Source of the DNA: a virus
Strand: one strand, 5' to 3'
Length of the DNA stretch: 64,000 bases
IMG/VR virus record: IMGVR_UViG_3300005095_000015
Coordinates: 1 to 64,000 of that record
Positions within the stretch are counted from its first letter, which is position 1. Each line of letters opens with the position of its first letter. Below, one piece after another: positions 7,729 through 15,421 of the stretch. A program made the position numbers and the translations under genes. The notes below the pieces were generated by a model. The model worked only from the letters and a program-made list of their open reading frames with translations, was not told the origin of the DNA and did not search any database.

Positions 7729-9009
7729 ATGCCTTGTTTTGATTTTGTAGAGCTTGAGCGAAAACTACAAAGTGCTTATGATAATTACATTGCTAATACA
7801 GAATCAAAAAAGTGCAAAGAAGTTCTTTTTCTTGCCATTCAAGAGCTGACGAGAGCAATTGTAGAAGTAGAAGGTAGGAAGGCCCAGCGTGATGATCCTT
7901 TTAGGGATGTTGATAAAGAGTATTTGGTTTATGAATATTCGTTGTATCTGTTTCAGCGGATTGTTGAGGGTAGGTTTGTGCTTCCTGATTTAAAAGGTAG
8001 AGATAAGTTTGCTTGGACAGCTTATATTAGAATTAACTTACAGCATATCCTCTGGACTCTTTATAGGGAACAACCAAGGGAGGTGCCTTTCAAGGATATA
8101 GCTATTCTGCTTGGAGATCTTATTGCTGAGAGAGAACAGGTAACAGTTAGTTCTTTACTTGATGAATTTAGTGTATTAGATGTTGAAGCTGGAAAATTTT
8201 ACTACACAATTGAAGAGAATGATGATGGTGTAGAGTTGCGTGTGTATAGGGAAGATTTGTTGGTTAAGTTAGCAAACATATTAAAAACTTTTTATTCAGA
8301 GGCTGAGATTAGAAAGTATCTATCGTTGTTAATTTCTCTACCTAAGTCAAAGTGGAGAGAAGATAAAGAGTTATATAAGTTTGTTGGTATTTTAACCGCT
8401 CTTTATAAACGGTATTTTGAGGAGTATAGTATTAAGAAGCTGCAAGAGGTGGATATTGATTCTGTACTTCGTTCAACCTTGTTTCTTGCTACAATTCTGA
8501 GTTCAGATATAGACAATCGTTTGTTTGTCGGTCTTGATTTACAAAATCTTTACCGTCTTGCTGTGCTTTGTGGTGGGGAAAGTATAATTGTTCCAACGGT
8601 TGAGGAGATAGAAGACCTTGTTGCTGCTGCTTATGTGGTTTGGAGGATGTTGAGAGAAGGAGAGAGTGTTGAGGATGCCAGGGTGAAGTGTCGTAACAAG
8701 TTAAGTCTTCGTGCTAATCCAGTTCGTGTTGATAAATACATTAAATCGCTTAGTAAGTTTCTTTCAGTTAATTTTCGTGAAACGGGTTCGGAACAAAACC
8801 TTACAGTGATAGGTATGCTTTTGGCTGTTATTACTTCTTTGCATAAGACTACTCAGCAGGTGCTTGAAGAGATAGAGAAAGCAACTGAGTCCGAGAGGGA
8901 CATCAGAAAATTGGTTGAGGTTTACAAAGAGCTTTCCTCTATGCTTCAGACAGTTCAGGATTCAGTGATCAATATGCGGAAGTTGATACACGATAAGACA
9001 AAGAAGTAG
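7729..9009 (+). CDS. 426-aa helical protein, possible sigma-region-2-like segment
   Basis: I do not recognise the whole protein. Residues 60-110 read like region 2 of sigma factors: an acidic helix, then LYLFQRI, a GRF turn, and WTAYIRINLQHIL, which parallels the LW-x-I and FRAWLYRIARN helices of ECF and T4 gp55-type sigmas. No region 4 helix-turn-helix is obvious. The remaining 300 residues are helical. The gene starts ATG 7729 after GGGGG and ends exactly where promoter P2 begins. A role in phage transcription is attractive, given the phage-specific promoter, but it is unproven. Confidence 0.4.
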   Translation: MPCFDFVELERKLQSAYDNYIANTESKKCKEVLFLAIQELTRAIVEVEGRKAQRDDPFRDVDKEYLVYEYSLYLFQRIVEGRFVLPDLKGRDKFAWTAYIRINLQHILWTLYREQPREVPFKDIAILLGDLIAEREQVTVSSLLDEFSVLDVEAGKFYYTIEENDDGVELRVYREDLLVKLANILKTFYSEAEIRKYLSLLISLPKSKWREDKELYKFVGILTALYKRYFEEYSIKKLQEVDIDSVLRSTLFLATILSSDIDNRLFVGLDLQNLYRLAVLCGGESIIVPTVEEIEDLVAAAYVVWRMLREGESVEDARVKCRNKLSLRANPVRVDKYIKSLSKFLSVNFRETGSEQNLTVIGMLLAVITSLHKTTQQVLEEIEKATESERDIRKLVEVYKELSSMLQTVQDSVINMRKLIHDKTKK

Positions 9010-9038
9010 TTTCATCTCTAAGCTAGGTTTGCTATAAT
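9009..9038 (+). promoter_or_regulatory. Phage promoter P2 (box plus TATAAT)
   Basis: GTTTCATCTCTAAG (9009-9022), 10 bases, then TATAAT (9033-9038). Spacing is identical to P1. The box overlaps the last base of the upstream stop codon, and the next gene starts at 9058 after GGGAGG. Confidence 0.8.
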
Positions 9039-9057
9039 AAAATAGGGAGGGTTAGTT

Positions 9058-9267
9058 ATGGTAAAGAAGAACAAACCAGATTTAACAGGTTGGGTTGATG
9101 TGGTGGAGTTGAGAGACGGTATTTTGACAGGGAAAAAGTTTGTGCAGGTATCAAGTGTTTTGTTTCCTAGTAAGCAGGAGTTGATTAAAGCGCAGCCTAA
9201 TGCTACACCGGCTTACATAGAGATATATCTTAGGGAAAAGCCTGATTTAGTAGAGATGAATGAGTAG
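9058..9267 (+). CDS. Hypothetical protein (69 aa)
   Basis: First gene downstream of promoter P2, with GGGAGGGTTAGTT ahead of the ATG. The product is small and soluble, with beta-strand-like segments (GWVDVVELRDG, KFVQVSSVLF). The family is not recognised. Being first after the promoter, it is probably well expressed. Confidence 0.5.
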   Translation: MVKKNKPDLTGWVDVVELRDGILTGKKFVQVSSVLFPSKQELIKAQPNATPAYIEIYLREKPDLVEMNE

Positions 9268-9314
9268 GATCAAATCAAGAAAGCATGATTGCGGTAGTAA
9301 TGAGGAGGTGATAA

Positions 9315-10217
9315 ATGATCCTTTTAGTTGATGGCAACAGTGTAGGTTGGACGGTATGGCATGCTTTGCCTAAGTCGATTAAGGAATCAGATGATATGGG
9401 CTTGGTTTGCGGTGTATGGAGGCATGCTTTCCTTACCAAACTTATAAAGCTGGTGAAGAAGATTGGGAATGGTAGAGCGGTGTATACATTAGTTGTATGG
9501 GATGGTAAGAAAGGAGCTAAAAATAGAAGGGTTTTGTGTGAGCAGTACAAAAAGAAAAGATCCGAGGAAAGGAGAAAGGCAAAGGAAAGGAAGGACGATG
9601 TAAATCTAAGATATTTTGAAGCAGTGAAGATTTTTAAGAAAATGCTTAAAGAGACGCAGACAGGGCAGAAGCTTTTTATCAGGATTGACGAACTGGAAGC
9701 AGATGATTCCATAGCGGCTTTGTGTGTAGTAACTGATCCTGATACGCCGGTTGTTGTCTACAGTGGTGATATGGATTTGCTTCAGTTGCTTCAGTATAAA
9801 GGGGTAAGGGTTATTGCGCCTAGAGATGATAAGGAGTGGGATGCTCAAAGAGTTATGACAAGGTTTTGGGTAAAGCCTGAATACCTTTGGGTGTATAAAG
9901 CTGTAGTAGGTGATCCTTCAGATGAGTGGGTGGGGATTAAAGGTGTGGGTGAGAAGAAGTTTAAAAAGGTGATACAGGAGAAAGGTATCCACGGGGTATT
10001 CAAAGAATGGCAGGATAGGGAGGAGTTTAAGCTTGGTGAGAAGCTTTGTAAGTTGCCTGCAGAGTGGTTGTTGGAGCAAGTGTTTGGTGGAGCCTGGGAA
10101 TCAGTGTTTTTAGAAATGTTAGACAACTTTCTACAGGTGGAGTTAGATCCAGCAGAGATTGCTTTAGCTCTTGACTTGAGAAAACTTTCCACAGCCGATT
10201 TGCAATATCTTATGTAG
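9315..10217 (+). CDS. 5'-3' exonuclease / flap endonuclease (T4 RNase H-like)
   Basis: This 300-aa FEN-family nuclease should remove RNA primers and 5' flaps during lagging-strand synthesis. It starts MILLVDGNS (first metal-binding Asp). A basic arch-like region lies around residues 68-95. The acidic cluster ELEADD is near residue 127 and YSGDMDLLQL near 150. GDPSDEWVGIKGVGEKK near residue 200 is the helix-hairpin-helix DNA clamp with its aspartates. The length matches T4 Rnh and T5 flap endonuclease. The ATG follows GGAGGTGATAA. Confidence 0.85.
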   Translation: MILLVDGNSVGWTVWHALPKSIKESDDMGLVCGVWRHAFLTKLIKLVKKIGNGRAVYTLVVWDGKKGAKNRRVLCEQYKKKRSEERRKAKERKDDVNLRYFEAVKIFKKMLKETQTGQKLFIRIDELEADDSIAALCVVTDPDTPVVVYSGDMDLLQLLQYKGVRVIAPRDDKEWDAQRVMTRFWVKPEYLWVYKAVVGDPSDEWVGIKGVGEKKFKKVIQEKGIHGVFKEWQDREEFKLGEKLCKLPAEWLLEQVFGGAWESVFLEMLDNFLQVELDPAEIALALDLRKLSTADLQYLM

Positions 10218-10226
10218 GAGAGTGTA

Positions 10227-10571
10227 ATGTTTAATCTCAAGGTTTATTGTACTTTGTATGATGGTAAAGTGAAGATTGTCGAGTACCATCCACTTATTAC
10301 TAGAACCTTTCCTACAAGGAAAGAGTTACAAGACTACTTAGAGATGTGTTTTGCAGAAGCTTGCGATCAGGTCAAGTTTGAACAAGGAACTTATCAAGTT
10401 GAGTGTGACTATCCTATACCTATGCAGGACAGAAAAATCAAAGTGAAATACAAGTTCACTATAACGGAGGAGGGCAAGAAGTATGGAAAAAGTAGCAGCC
10501 GAATTCCAAGTAAAAAAGAGGAACGGAAGCATTGTCTCTTTCGATTACTGGAGAATCTACCACGCCGTTAA
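10227..10571 (+). CDS. Hypothetical protein overlapping nrdD (114 aa)
   Basis: The ATG follows AGGAGAGTGTA, 10 bases after the flap endonuclease stop. The N-terminal 85 residues look like an ordinary small alpha/beta protein. The last 30 residues are very basic and lie in the 89-base overlap with nrdD, whose start at 10483 has its own strong ribosome-binding site. Such a long overlap is unusual here and may mean the tail is an accidental extension. The family is unknown. Confidence 0.45.
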   Translation: MFNLKVYCTLYDGKVKIVEYHPLITRTFPTRKELQDYLEMCFAEACDQVKFEQGTYQVECDYPIPMQDRKIKVKYKFTITEEGKKYGKSSSRIPSKKEERKHCLFRLLENLPRR

Positions 10572-12609
10572 AAAGGCTTTTAACTCAGTAAATCTCAATT
10601 CTTACTTATCTCCTCAGCAGGAACATGAAGTAAAGTCCGTAGCTGACACAGTTTTTACTAAGCTTTATTCCGAGTTTTTTAAGTATGGCTCAATTCCTCA
10701 TGTGGAACGGATTCAGGACATAGTTGAGACAACCTTGATGGAGAAAGGATTTCCCGAGGTTGCCAAGGCTTACATACTTTACCGTGAAAAGAGAAGACAG
10801 GCAAGAGAGATTAGTGAAGCTTTAGTGGACGGAATAAATCTTATAGATGATTATTTGGAAGAGGAAGATTGGAGAGTAAGAGAAAACTCAAATATGACTT
10901 ATTCACTACAAGGACTTAACTTTCATGTATCTTCTTCTATTGTAGCTCGCTATTGGCTTACCAAGATATATCCAAAGGAGGTGGCGGAGGGTCATCAGAA
11001 TGGTGATTTTCACATACATGATTTGGGCTGTTTATCAGCTTATTGTGTGGGTTGGGATTTGTATGATCTGCTTCTTAGGGGTTTTGGCGGTGTTAGAGGA
11101 AAGATAGAAAGTAAACCAGCTAAGCATTTTAGAAGTGCTTTGGGTCAGGTAGTTAATTTCTTTTTCAGTCTTCAAGGAGAAGCAGCGGGGGCTCAAGCAT
11201 TTTCTAATTTTGACACTTTACTTGCTCCTTTCATTCGCTATGATAAATTGACTTATCCTGAAGTAAAGCAAGCACTGCAAGAATTTCTTTTCAACATGAA
11301 TGTACCTACGAGAGTCGGGTTCCAGACACCTTTCACGAATCTCACATTTGATCTTAAACCTTCCTCTATTTATGCTAATATGGCTGTTATTGTAGGAGGG
11401 CAGGCTAAGGATGAGACTTATGCTGAGTTTTGTGAGGAAGTGATAATGATAAATCGTGCCTTTTGTGAGCTTATGATGGAAGGTGATGCGAAGGGCAGGA
11501 TCTTCACCTTTCCAATCCCGACCTATAACATTACGAAGGACTTTGATTGGGACAATTCTGAGTACACACCTCTTTGGGAAATGACGAGAAAGTACGGCAT
11601 TCCTTACTTTGCTAATTATGTGAATTCTGATATGGATCCAGCGGATGCTATGAGTATGTGCTGCAGGTTGAGACTTGATAAGAGAGAGATACAGAAAAGG
11701 AACAAAACGCTTCAGAAGAGAGGCGGTGGATTGTTTGCGTCTAACCCTTTGACTGGTTCAATAGGTGTTGTTACTATTAATCTCCCTCGTATAGCCTACT
11801 TATCATCTTCTGAAGATGAATTCTTTGAAAGGCTTACCGAAGCAATGGAGCTTGCTAAGACTTCTTTGGAGATTAAGCGTAAAGTAGTCGAGGAGCTTAC
11901 CGAAAGAGGTTTATATCCATACTCCAAGGTTTATCTTGAGTCAGTAAAACAAGCAACTGGTAAGTATTGGACAAACCATTTTTCTACTATAGGTTTGGTA
12001 GGTATGCATGAGATGTGCCTTAACTTTCTCGGTCTACCTATCTATGATCCTGATGCTAAGCAGTTTGCTATAAAAGTGCTTAAGTTTATGAGAGAAAAAA
12101 TTTTGAAGTTTCAAGAGGAAACCGATAATCTTTACAATCTTGAAGCTACTCCTGCAGAAGGTGCAAGTTACAGACTTGCTAAAGTGGATAAGAAAAAATT
12201 TCCTAACATTAAAACATCTGGTACAGATGCTGTACCTTACTATACAAATTCTTGTCATTTACCGGTAGACTACTCTGACGATGTTTTTGAAATATTGACA
12301 CATCAGGATGATCTTCAGGTGCTCTTTACCGGAGGAACCGTCATCCATCTCTATATAGGAGAAGAGATCTACAGTGCTGAGCTTGTAAAGGAAATGGTTA
12401 AGACGATTACTCAAAACTTCCGTTTACCTTACTTTAGTATCACCCCAACCTTCTCTATTTGTCCTGTTCATGGTTACATACCAGGCAAGCATGAGTTTTG
12501 TCCTTATCCACACACAGAGGAAGAGCTTAAGAAGTATGGTATAGAGATTGAGGTTGGGGATAAGTTTTTGAGCAGGACAAGTCCTAATACTTATAAAGTA
12601 AATATGTAG
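10483..12609 (+). CDS. nrdD: Anaerobic (class III) ribonucleotide reductase, lacking the glycyl-radical domain
   Basis: This 708-aa catalytic chain reduces ribonucleotides to deoxyribonucleotides without oxygen. Residues 5-105 form an ATP-cone regulatory domain (KKRNGSIVSFD). The alpha/beta barrel carries Cys393-Cys394 in SMCCRLRLD and the conserved ANPLTGSIGVVTINLPR segment. SICPVHGYIPGKHEFCPYPH (Cys660, Cys673) marks the start of the C-terminal zinc region. Relatives then continue into a glycyl-radical loop with the motif RVVGY or RVCGY. Here the chain stops after about 35 more residues without it. The missing segment is encoded by its own gene at 13980-14135. The start ATG 10483 has GGAGGAGGG upstream. 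No activase (NrdG) is seen in the window. Confidence 0.93.
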   Translation: MEKVAAEFQVKKRNGSIVSFDYWRIYHAVKKAFNSVNLNSYLSPQQEHEVKSVADTVFTKLYSEFFKYGSIPHVERIQDIVETTLMEKGFPEVAKAYILYREKRRQAREISEALVDGINLIDDYLEEEDWRVRENSNMTYSLQGLNFHVSSSIVARYWLTKIYPKEVAEGHQNGDFHIHDLGCLSAYCVGWDLYDLLLRGFGGVRGKIESKPAKHFRSALGQVVNFFFSLQGEAAGAQAFSNFDTLLAPFIRYDKLTYPEVKQALQEFLFNMNVPTRVGFQTPFTNLTFDLKPSSIYANMAVIVGGQAKDETYAEFCEEVIMINRAFCELMMEGDAKGRIFTFPIPTYNITKDFDWDNSEYTPLWEMTRKYGIPYFANYVNSDMDPADAMSMCCRLRLDKREIQKRNKTLQKRGGGLFASNPLTGSIGVVTINLPRIAYLSSSEDEFFERLTEAMELAKTSLEIKRKVVEELTERGLYPYSKVYLESVKQATGKYWTNHFSTIGLVGMHEMCLNFLGLPIYDPDAKQFAIKVLKFMREKILKFQEETDNLYNLEATPAEGASYRLAKVDKKKFPNIKTSGTDAVPYYTNSCHLPVDYSDDVFEILTHQDDLQVLFTGGTVIHLYIGEEIYSAELVKEMVKTITQNFRLPYFSITPTFSICPVHGYIPGKHEFCPYPHTEEELKKYGIEIEVGDKFLSRTSPNTYKVNM

Positions 12610-12614
12610 TTTGT

Positions 12615-12643
12615 TTTCATCTCTAAGTTTCTCCGGTTATAAT
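12615..12643 (+). promoter_or_regulatory. Phage promoter P3 (box plus TATAAT)
   Basis: TTTCATCTCTAAG (12615-12627), preceded by GTT rather than GT alone, then 10 bases and TATAAT (12638-12643). It lies directly after the nrdD stop and drives the run of small genes that includes the glycyl-radical protein. Confidence 0.78.
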
Positions 12644-12741
12644 ATAATGTGAAGGAAAGCAGTTCAAGGAGGTGAAAGCGGCTATAACAAGAATAGTGGT
12701 TGAAGGGTTGAAAAAGGTTAAGGTAAAGTAAGGAGGTGAGA

Positions 12742-13011
12742 ATGCCTTGGTGGAAAATTGTTTGGTGTGTAGGTGGTGTTATAACTTTCTTGATTTTGCT
12801 TGTCTTCTTTTTCTCTTTTTGGAAGGAAGAGCTTCGTTTGAAAGGATATCTAACTTTAGGTGAGATTGTAATCTCTTTGTTCATTGTAGCCTTAGTTTCT
12901 TTTTGTTGGGTTGCTGTACCTGCGGCTTTTCTGTTTTGTTTATCGGTGTATCCAGTATATTGGTTGCTTAGTAAAGTATTTAGTGTGAAGGTAATAACGA
13001 GGAGGAACTAA
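12742..13011 (+). CDS. Membrane protein, 2-3 transmembrane segments (89 aa)
   Basis: ATG 12742 was chosen because AAGGAGGTGAGA lies just upstream; an in-frame GTG at 12736 overlaps that site. Residues 3-26 are strongly hydrophobic, and residues 36-80 contain one or two more spans. The end is basic (VKVITRRN), so the C-terminus is probably cytoplasmic. Aromatic residues are abundant (W, F). It is the first clear gene after promoter P3. Function is unknown; an inner-membrane effector or holin-like role cannot be tested from sequence alone. Confidence 0.55.
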   Translation: MPWWKIVWCVGGVITFLILLVFFFSFWKEELRLKGYLTLGEIVISLFIVALVSFCWVAVPAAFLFCLSVYPVYWLLSKVFSVKVITRRN

Positions 13012-13049
13012 GGATTGGTAGGGTTAAGATTATAAGAAGGGGGTTTGTT

Positions 13050-13349
13050 ATGAGTAAAGAGTCTAAAGGTTGGATTTGTCCTAAGTGCGGGATTGCTTTG
13101 GCACCGTGGATGAGTTTTTGCCCTTTTTGCTCTCGTATAGGTGAACGAAGAGTTGATGAAGGAGAATCAGTAGTTCAACCTCCTGATCCGAACATCAAGC
13201 CTCCAGAATTTGAAGAAGTTAGTGAGGGCGAAGCTCCCGATCCTTTGGGTTGGGCAGCGAATAAGTTAAGTCTTAAGCGCAAGATTGAAGAAGTTATGGA
13301 CAAGGCTAAGAAGTCGAAGCGCGAAGTAATTTATCGCAGTATTCTTTAA
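13050..13349 (+). CDS. Small zinc-ribbon protein (99 aa)
   Basis: Residues 9-28 contain CPKCG and CPFC, a classic zinc ribbon. A Pro/Glu-rich linker (about 45-65) and a basic helical tail follow. It begins ATG 13050 after AAGGGGG. It could bind nucleic acid or protein; the family is not identified. Confidence 0.55.
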   Translation: MSKESKGWICPKCGIALAPWMSFCPFCSRIGERRVDEGESVVQPPDPNIKPPEFEEVSEGEAPDPLGWAANKLSLKRKIEEVMDKAKKSKREVIYRSIL

Positions 13350-13363
13350 ATTGGGGGTAGTCT

Positions 13364-13591
13364 ATGAGCGACTTTCCTTTTGAAACTATAACAAAGGACA
13401 ATGGTGAGTTACTTGTTAAGTTTGACGAAGAGAATGTTAAAAGGTATTTAGATTGGGCAGTGGAAAAGTGGAGAAAGCGTTTGAACGATGCACAGCAGAA
13501 CAAAAGCAAAGTTGGCGAACTAATTGCAAATTGTTATATTGATGCTTTTCTTTCAGTTAAATGTTCTCTGTTTGGGAGGGAATGGTTATGA
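13364..13591 (+). CDS. Hypothetical protein (75 aa)
   Basis: The ATG follows GGGGGTAGTCT. The product is short, acidic at the start and helical in the middle (WAVEKWRKRLND), ending in a Cys-containing hydrophobic helix. It overlaps the next start by 4 bases. No family is recognised. Confidence 0.45.
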   Translation: MSDFPFETITKDNGELLVKFDEENVKRYLDWAVEKWRKRLNDAQQNKSKVGELIANCYIDAFLSVKCSLFGREWL

Positions 13592-13791
13592 ATTGGATGA
13601 ATCCTGTTGATATTACTAATCTGTCTCATCCGTTGAATCCTGCCAACCCTGTAGGTTTAGCAATTTACTCAAGGCATGCAAGTAAAGCGTCTAATTGTGC
13701 GGCTTCGAATGATGGAGTCTAGATTATCCTTTTGGTAGTTTTGTTTATGATTGCTATTGGGTTGTTTTTGAAAGTTGCTGATAAGTGGTAA
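13588..13791 (+). pseudogene. Asn/Pro-rich small membrane protein interrupted by an in-frame TAG
   Basis: From ATG 13588 (GGGAGGG upstream), 44 codons give MNWMNPVDITNLSHPLNPAN and onward, then TAG at 13720-13722. The same frame continues without break for 22 codons that encode a hydrophobic span (IILLVVLFMIAIGLFLKVADKW) ending in TAA at 13789-13791. Small phage proteins with NP-rich starts and a C-terminal membrane span are familiar, so the two parts look like one gene. The TAG may be a mutation, a sequencing error, or a site of suppression or readthrough. Confidence 0.5.
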
Positions 13792-13804
13792 GGAGGAAAA
13801 TCAC

Positions 13805-13987
13805 ATGATACCTACTTACGCCGAGTTTCTTATCAAGTTTAAAGATTTGCTTTACAACTATCCATTGATTGTCATTTTACATGCATTTGAAGATTACCTG
13901 ACCGGTGGAGAGAATGCAGCTAAGCAGGTATTTATTGAGTATGATAAAATTTTAAATACAACTGAAAGGAGGTGTAGTGATGAGTAA
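13805..13987 (+). CDS. Hypothetical protein (60 aa) overlapping the glycyl-radical gene
   Basis: ATG 13805 has AAGGAGGAAAATCAC upstream. The product is a small helical protein ending TERRCSDE. Its last 8 bases overlap the start of the glycyl-radical gene, whose AAAGGAGGTGTAGTG site lies within it, so the two are probably translationally coupled. The family is unknown. Confidence 0.5.
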   Translation: MIPTYAEFLIKFKDLLYNYPLIVILHAFEDYLTGGENAAKQVFIEYDKILNTTERRCSDE

Positions 13988-14135
13988 GAAGGTTGTTGTA
14001 GTACCCTGCGAAGTTTACTCTAGGGTAGTAGGTTATTTTAGACCAGTGCAGAACTGGAACAAAGGCAAGCAGCAGGAGTTCAAGGAGAGGAAGACCGTAA
14101 GGTTAGATTCTTTTAAAAAACAGTTGTCAAAGTAA
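13980..14135 (+). CDS. Stand-alone glycyl-radical domain of NrdD (51 aa)
   Basis: The product contains EVYSRVVGYFRPVQNWNKGK, the C-terminal glycyl-radical region of class III ribonucleotide reductases; Gly18 in RVVGY is the expected radical site. A Cys at position 10 (VPCEVYSR) may join the zinc site begun by Cys660 and Cys673 of NrdD. The start ATG 13980 has GGAGGT 7 bases upstream. The NrdD chain encoded at 10483-12609 ends just before this region, so the two together make one full-length enzyme. Six genes and promoter P3 separate them. It resembles in concept the YfiD/GrcA protein that repairs pyruvate formate-lyase, but its sequence is of NrdD type and NrdD has no copy of its own. Confidence 0.9.
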   Translation: MSKKVVVVPCEVYSRVVGYFRPVQNWNKGKQQEFKERKTVRLDSFKKQLSK

Positions 14136-14152
14136 ATTAGGAGGGACTAGGT

Positions 14153-15115
14153 ATGATTACTCTTCGTCAGTTTTTAAACCACTCTCGCCCCGCTTTTGAC
14201 AAGCTATTTCAAACAAGAATGGTTTATTCAGCTCCTGATAGTTTGTTACTTTCAGCTTTAGGTGCTCGTATTTGTTATTCAGCAGATCATCCTATCAAAC
14301 TTCTTCGTAAAGATCCCCGTGTAAATTCTTTGGAAGACCGAGTAAAGTTTCTCACTCGTCTTTACCAAGCTAAACATTTCTCAGTCTTCGCTCATTCCCC
14401 ATTCTTTTTTGTAGAACCAGCAGAAAGAAAGCCTTTGATTTTGTTTAAGTTGTGGTTTGTAGATAAAGGGGCAGATAGATACTACTGTGGTAACTTTAGG
14501 CATTTAGCCGAGGCATGCAAGTTTAACAGTTTATCAGCAGAAGCATTCGAGCTTTATTTGAGACATGTTTCTGATTTAGCTCAGGGTGTAGATATTAGTT
14601 TGTGGGTTTCTTGGGAGTTTGATGATGAGCCTACAGTAGTTGAACTTAGTGATTATGGCTATGGTGAAGATTTAGAGAAATCTTGTGTGCTTTGTTTCTA
14701 CATTGATTCTTTTCCTTGGGGTTGGTTTAGTTTTATAATACATGGAGCATCTCGAGTATTTAGCCATCAACTTGTTCGTCATACTTGGTTGAACTTTAGT
14801 CAGAGGAGCCATCGTTATACGAAAGTAGATAGAGTTGTTAAGCCTTGTTTGGCTGAAGACCTTCACTATAGCTTTGACGAAGCTGTATGGCTCTCTATTA
14901 GGACATATCATACTTTGGTTGAACTGGGTACTCCCAAAGAAGACGCTCGCTTTATAGCTCCTACTGGTACAGCTACTACTATCATGGCTTCAGGTCCGCT
15001 CTTTGTTTGGCAAGACTTTGTAGAAAAACGCAATCATCAGCGGGCTCAGTGGGAAATACGAAGATTCGCTCAGATAGTCGATCTTTGCATCAAGAAATGC
15101 TGTCCAGTATTATAG
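14153..15115 (+). CDS. thyX: Flavin-dependent thymidylate synthase
   Basis: This 320-aa protein should make dTMP from dUMP using FAD and methylenetetrahydrofolate. The key region at residues 209-222 reads RHTWLNFSQRSHRY, against the family pattern RHR-x7-S; the third position is Thr instead of Arg, while Ser219 and Arg221 are kept. FAHSPFFF near residue 83 and SRVFSHQLVRHT fit the family, as does LAEACKFNSL. It is longer than many ThyX (about 220-260 aa), with an extra segment around residues 120-175. ATG 14153 follows AGGAGGGACTAGGT. It sits with RNR and dCMP deaminase in a dTTP-supply set. Confidence 0.85.
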   Translation: MITLRQFLNHSRPAFDKLFQTRMVYSAPDSLLLSALGARICYSADHPIKLLRKDPRVNSLEDRVKFLTRLYQAKHFSVFAHSPFFFVEPAERKPLILFKLWFVDKGADRYYCGNFRHLAEACKFNSLSAEAFELYLRHVSDLAQGVDISLWVSWEFDDEPTVVELSDYGYGEDLEKSCVLCFYIDSFPWGWFSFIIHGASRVFSHQLVRHTWLNFSQRSHRYTKVDRVVKPCLAEDLHYSFDEAVWLSIRTYHTLVELGTPKEDARFIAPTGTATTIMASGPLFVWQDFVEKRNHQRAQWEIRRFAQIVDLCIKKCCPVL

Positions 15116-15128
15116 AGGAGGTGAGCTT

Positions 15129-15410
15129 ATGCCTCTTATTAGTTACAGGTGTCCGTACTGCAATGGTAAAGGTTCTTACCAGACTGTGTGTATGTTGTGT
15201 GAAGGTACAGGAAAGTTAGAAGAGAACGGACAAGAGGTGATTTGTTATAATTGCAATGGGAATGGTTACATTGAGCCTAAGTGTGATGTATGCCACGGTA
15301 AAGGCTTTATTGTCATGGATGTGGATGAGCACTTTGTAGATGCAATTGATTTGTATTCGTCCTATGAGGTTTGGGAAGTTTTTAAGATCAAGAAGTCTGA
15401 TTTGCCATAG
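15129..15410 (+). CDS. DnaJ-type zinc-finger protein without a J domain
   Basis: Four CxxCxGxG repeats (CPYCNGKG, CMLCEGTG, CYNCNGNG, CDVCHGKG) make up residues 8-65 and match the cysteine-rich domain of DnaJ. There is no J domain or substrate-binding domain. The tail is acidic. The 93-aa protein probably binds two zinc ions. It may act as a small chaperone or redox protein; its target is unknown. AGGAGGTGAGCTT precedes ATG 15129. Confidence 0.7.
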   Translation: MPLISYRCPYCNGKGSYQTVCMLCEGTGKLEENGQEVICYNCNGNGYIEPKCDVCHGKGFIVMDVDEHFVDAIDLYSSYEVWEVFKIKKSDLP

Positions 15411-15421
15411 GAGGGTTTGAT

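Noticed and set aside
12672-12731. 19-codon leader peptide after promoter P3
   Set aside because: The GTG directly abuts AAGGAG, leaving no spacing, and the peptide shows no regulatory codon pattern.
12610-13979. An intron or intein separating NrdD from its glycyl-radical end
   Set aside because: The NrdD chain ends with its own stop. The interval holds a promoter and several genes with ribosome-binding sites, and the small gene has its own strong site and ATG. I see no intein motifs or intron-type core, although trans-splicing cannot be fully excluded by eye.
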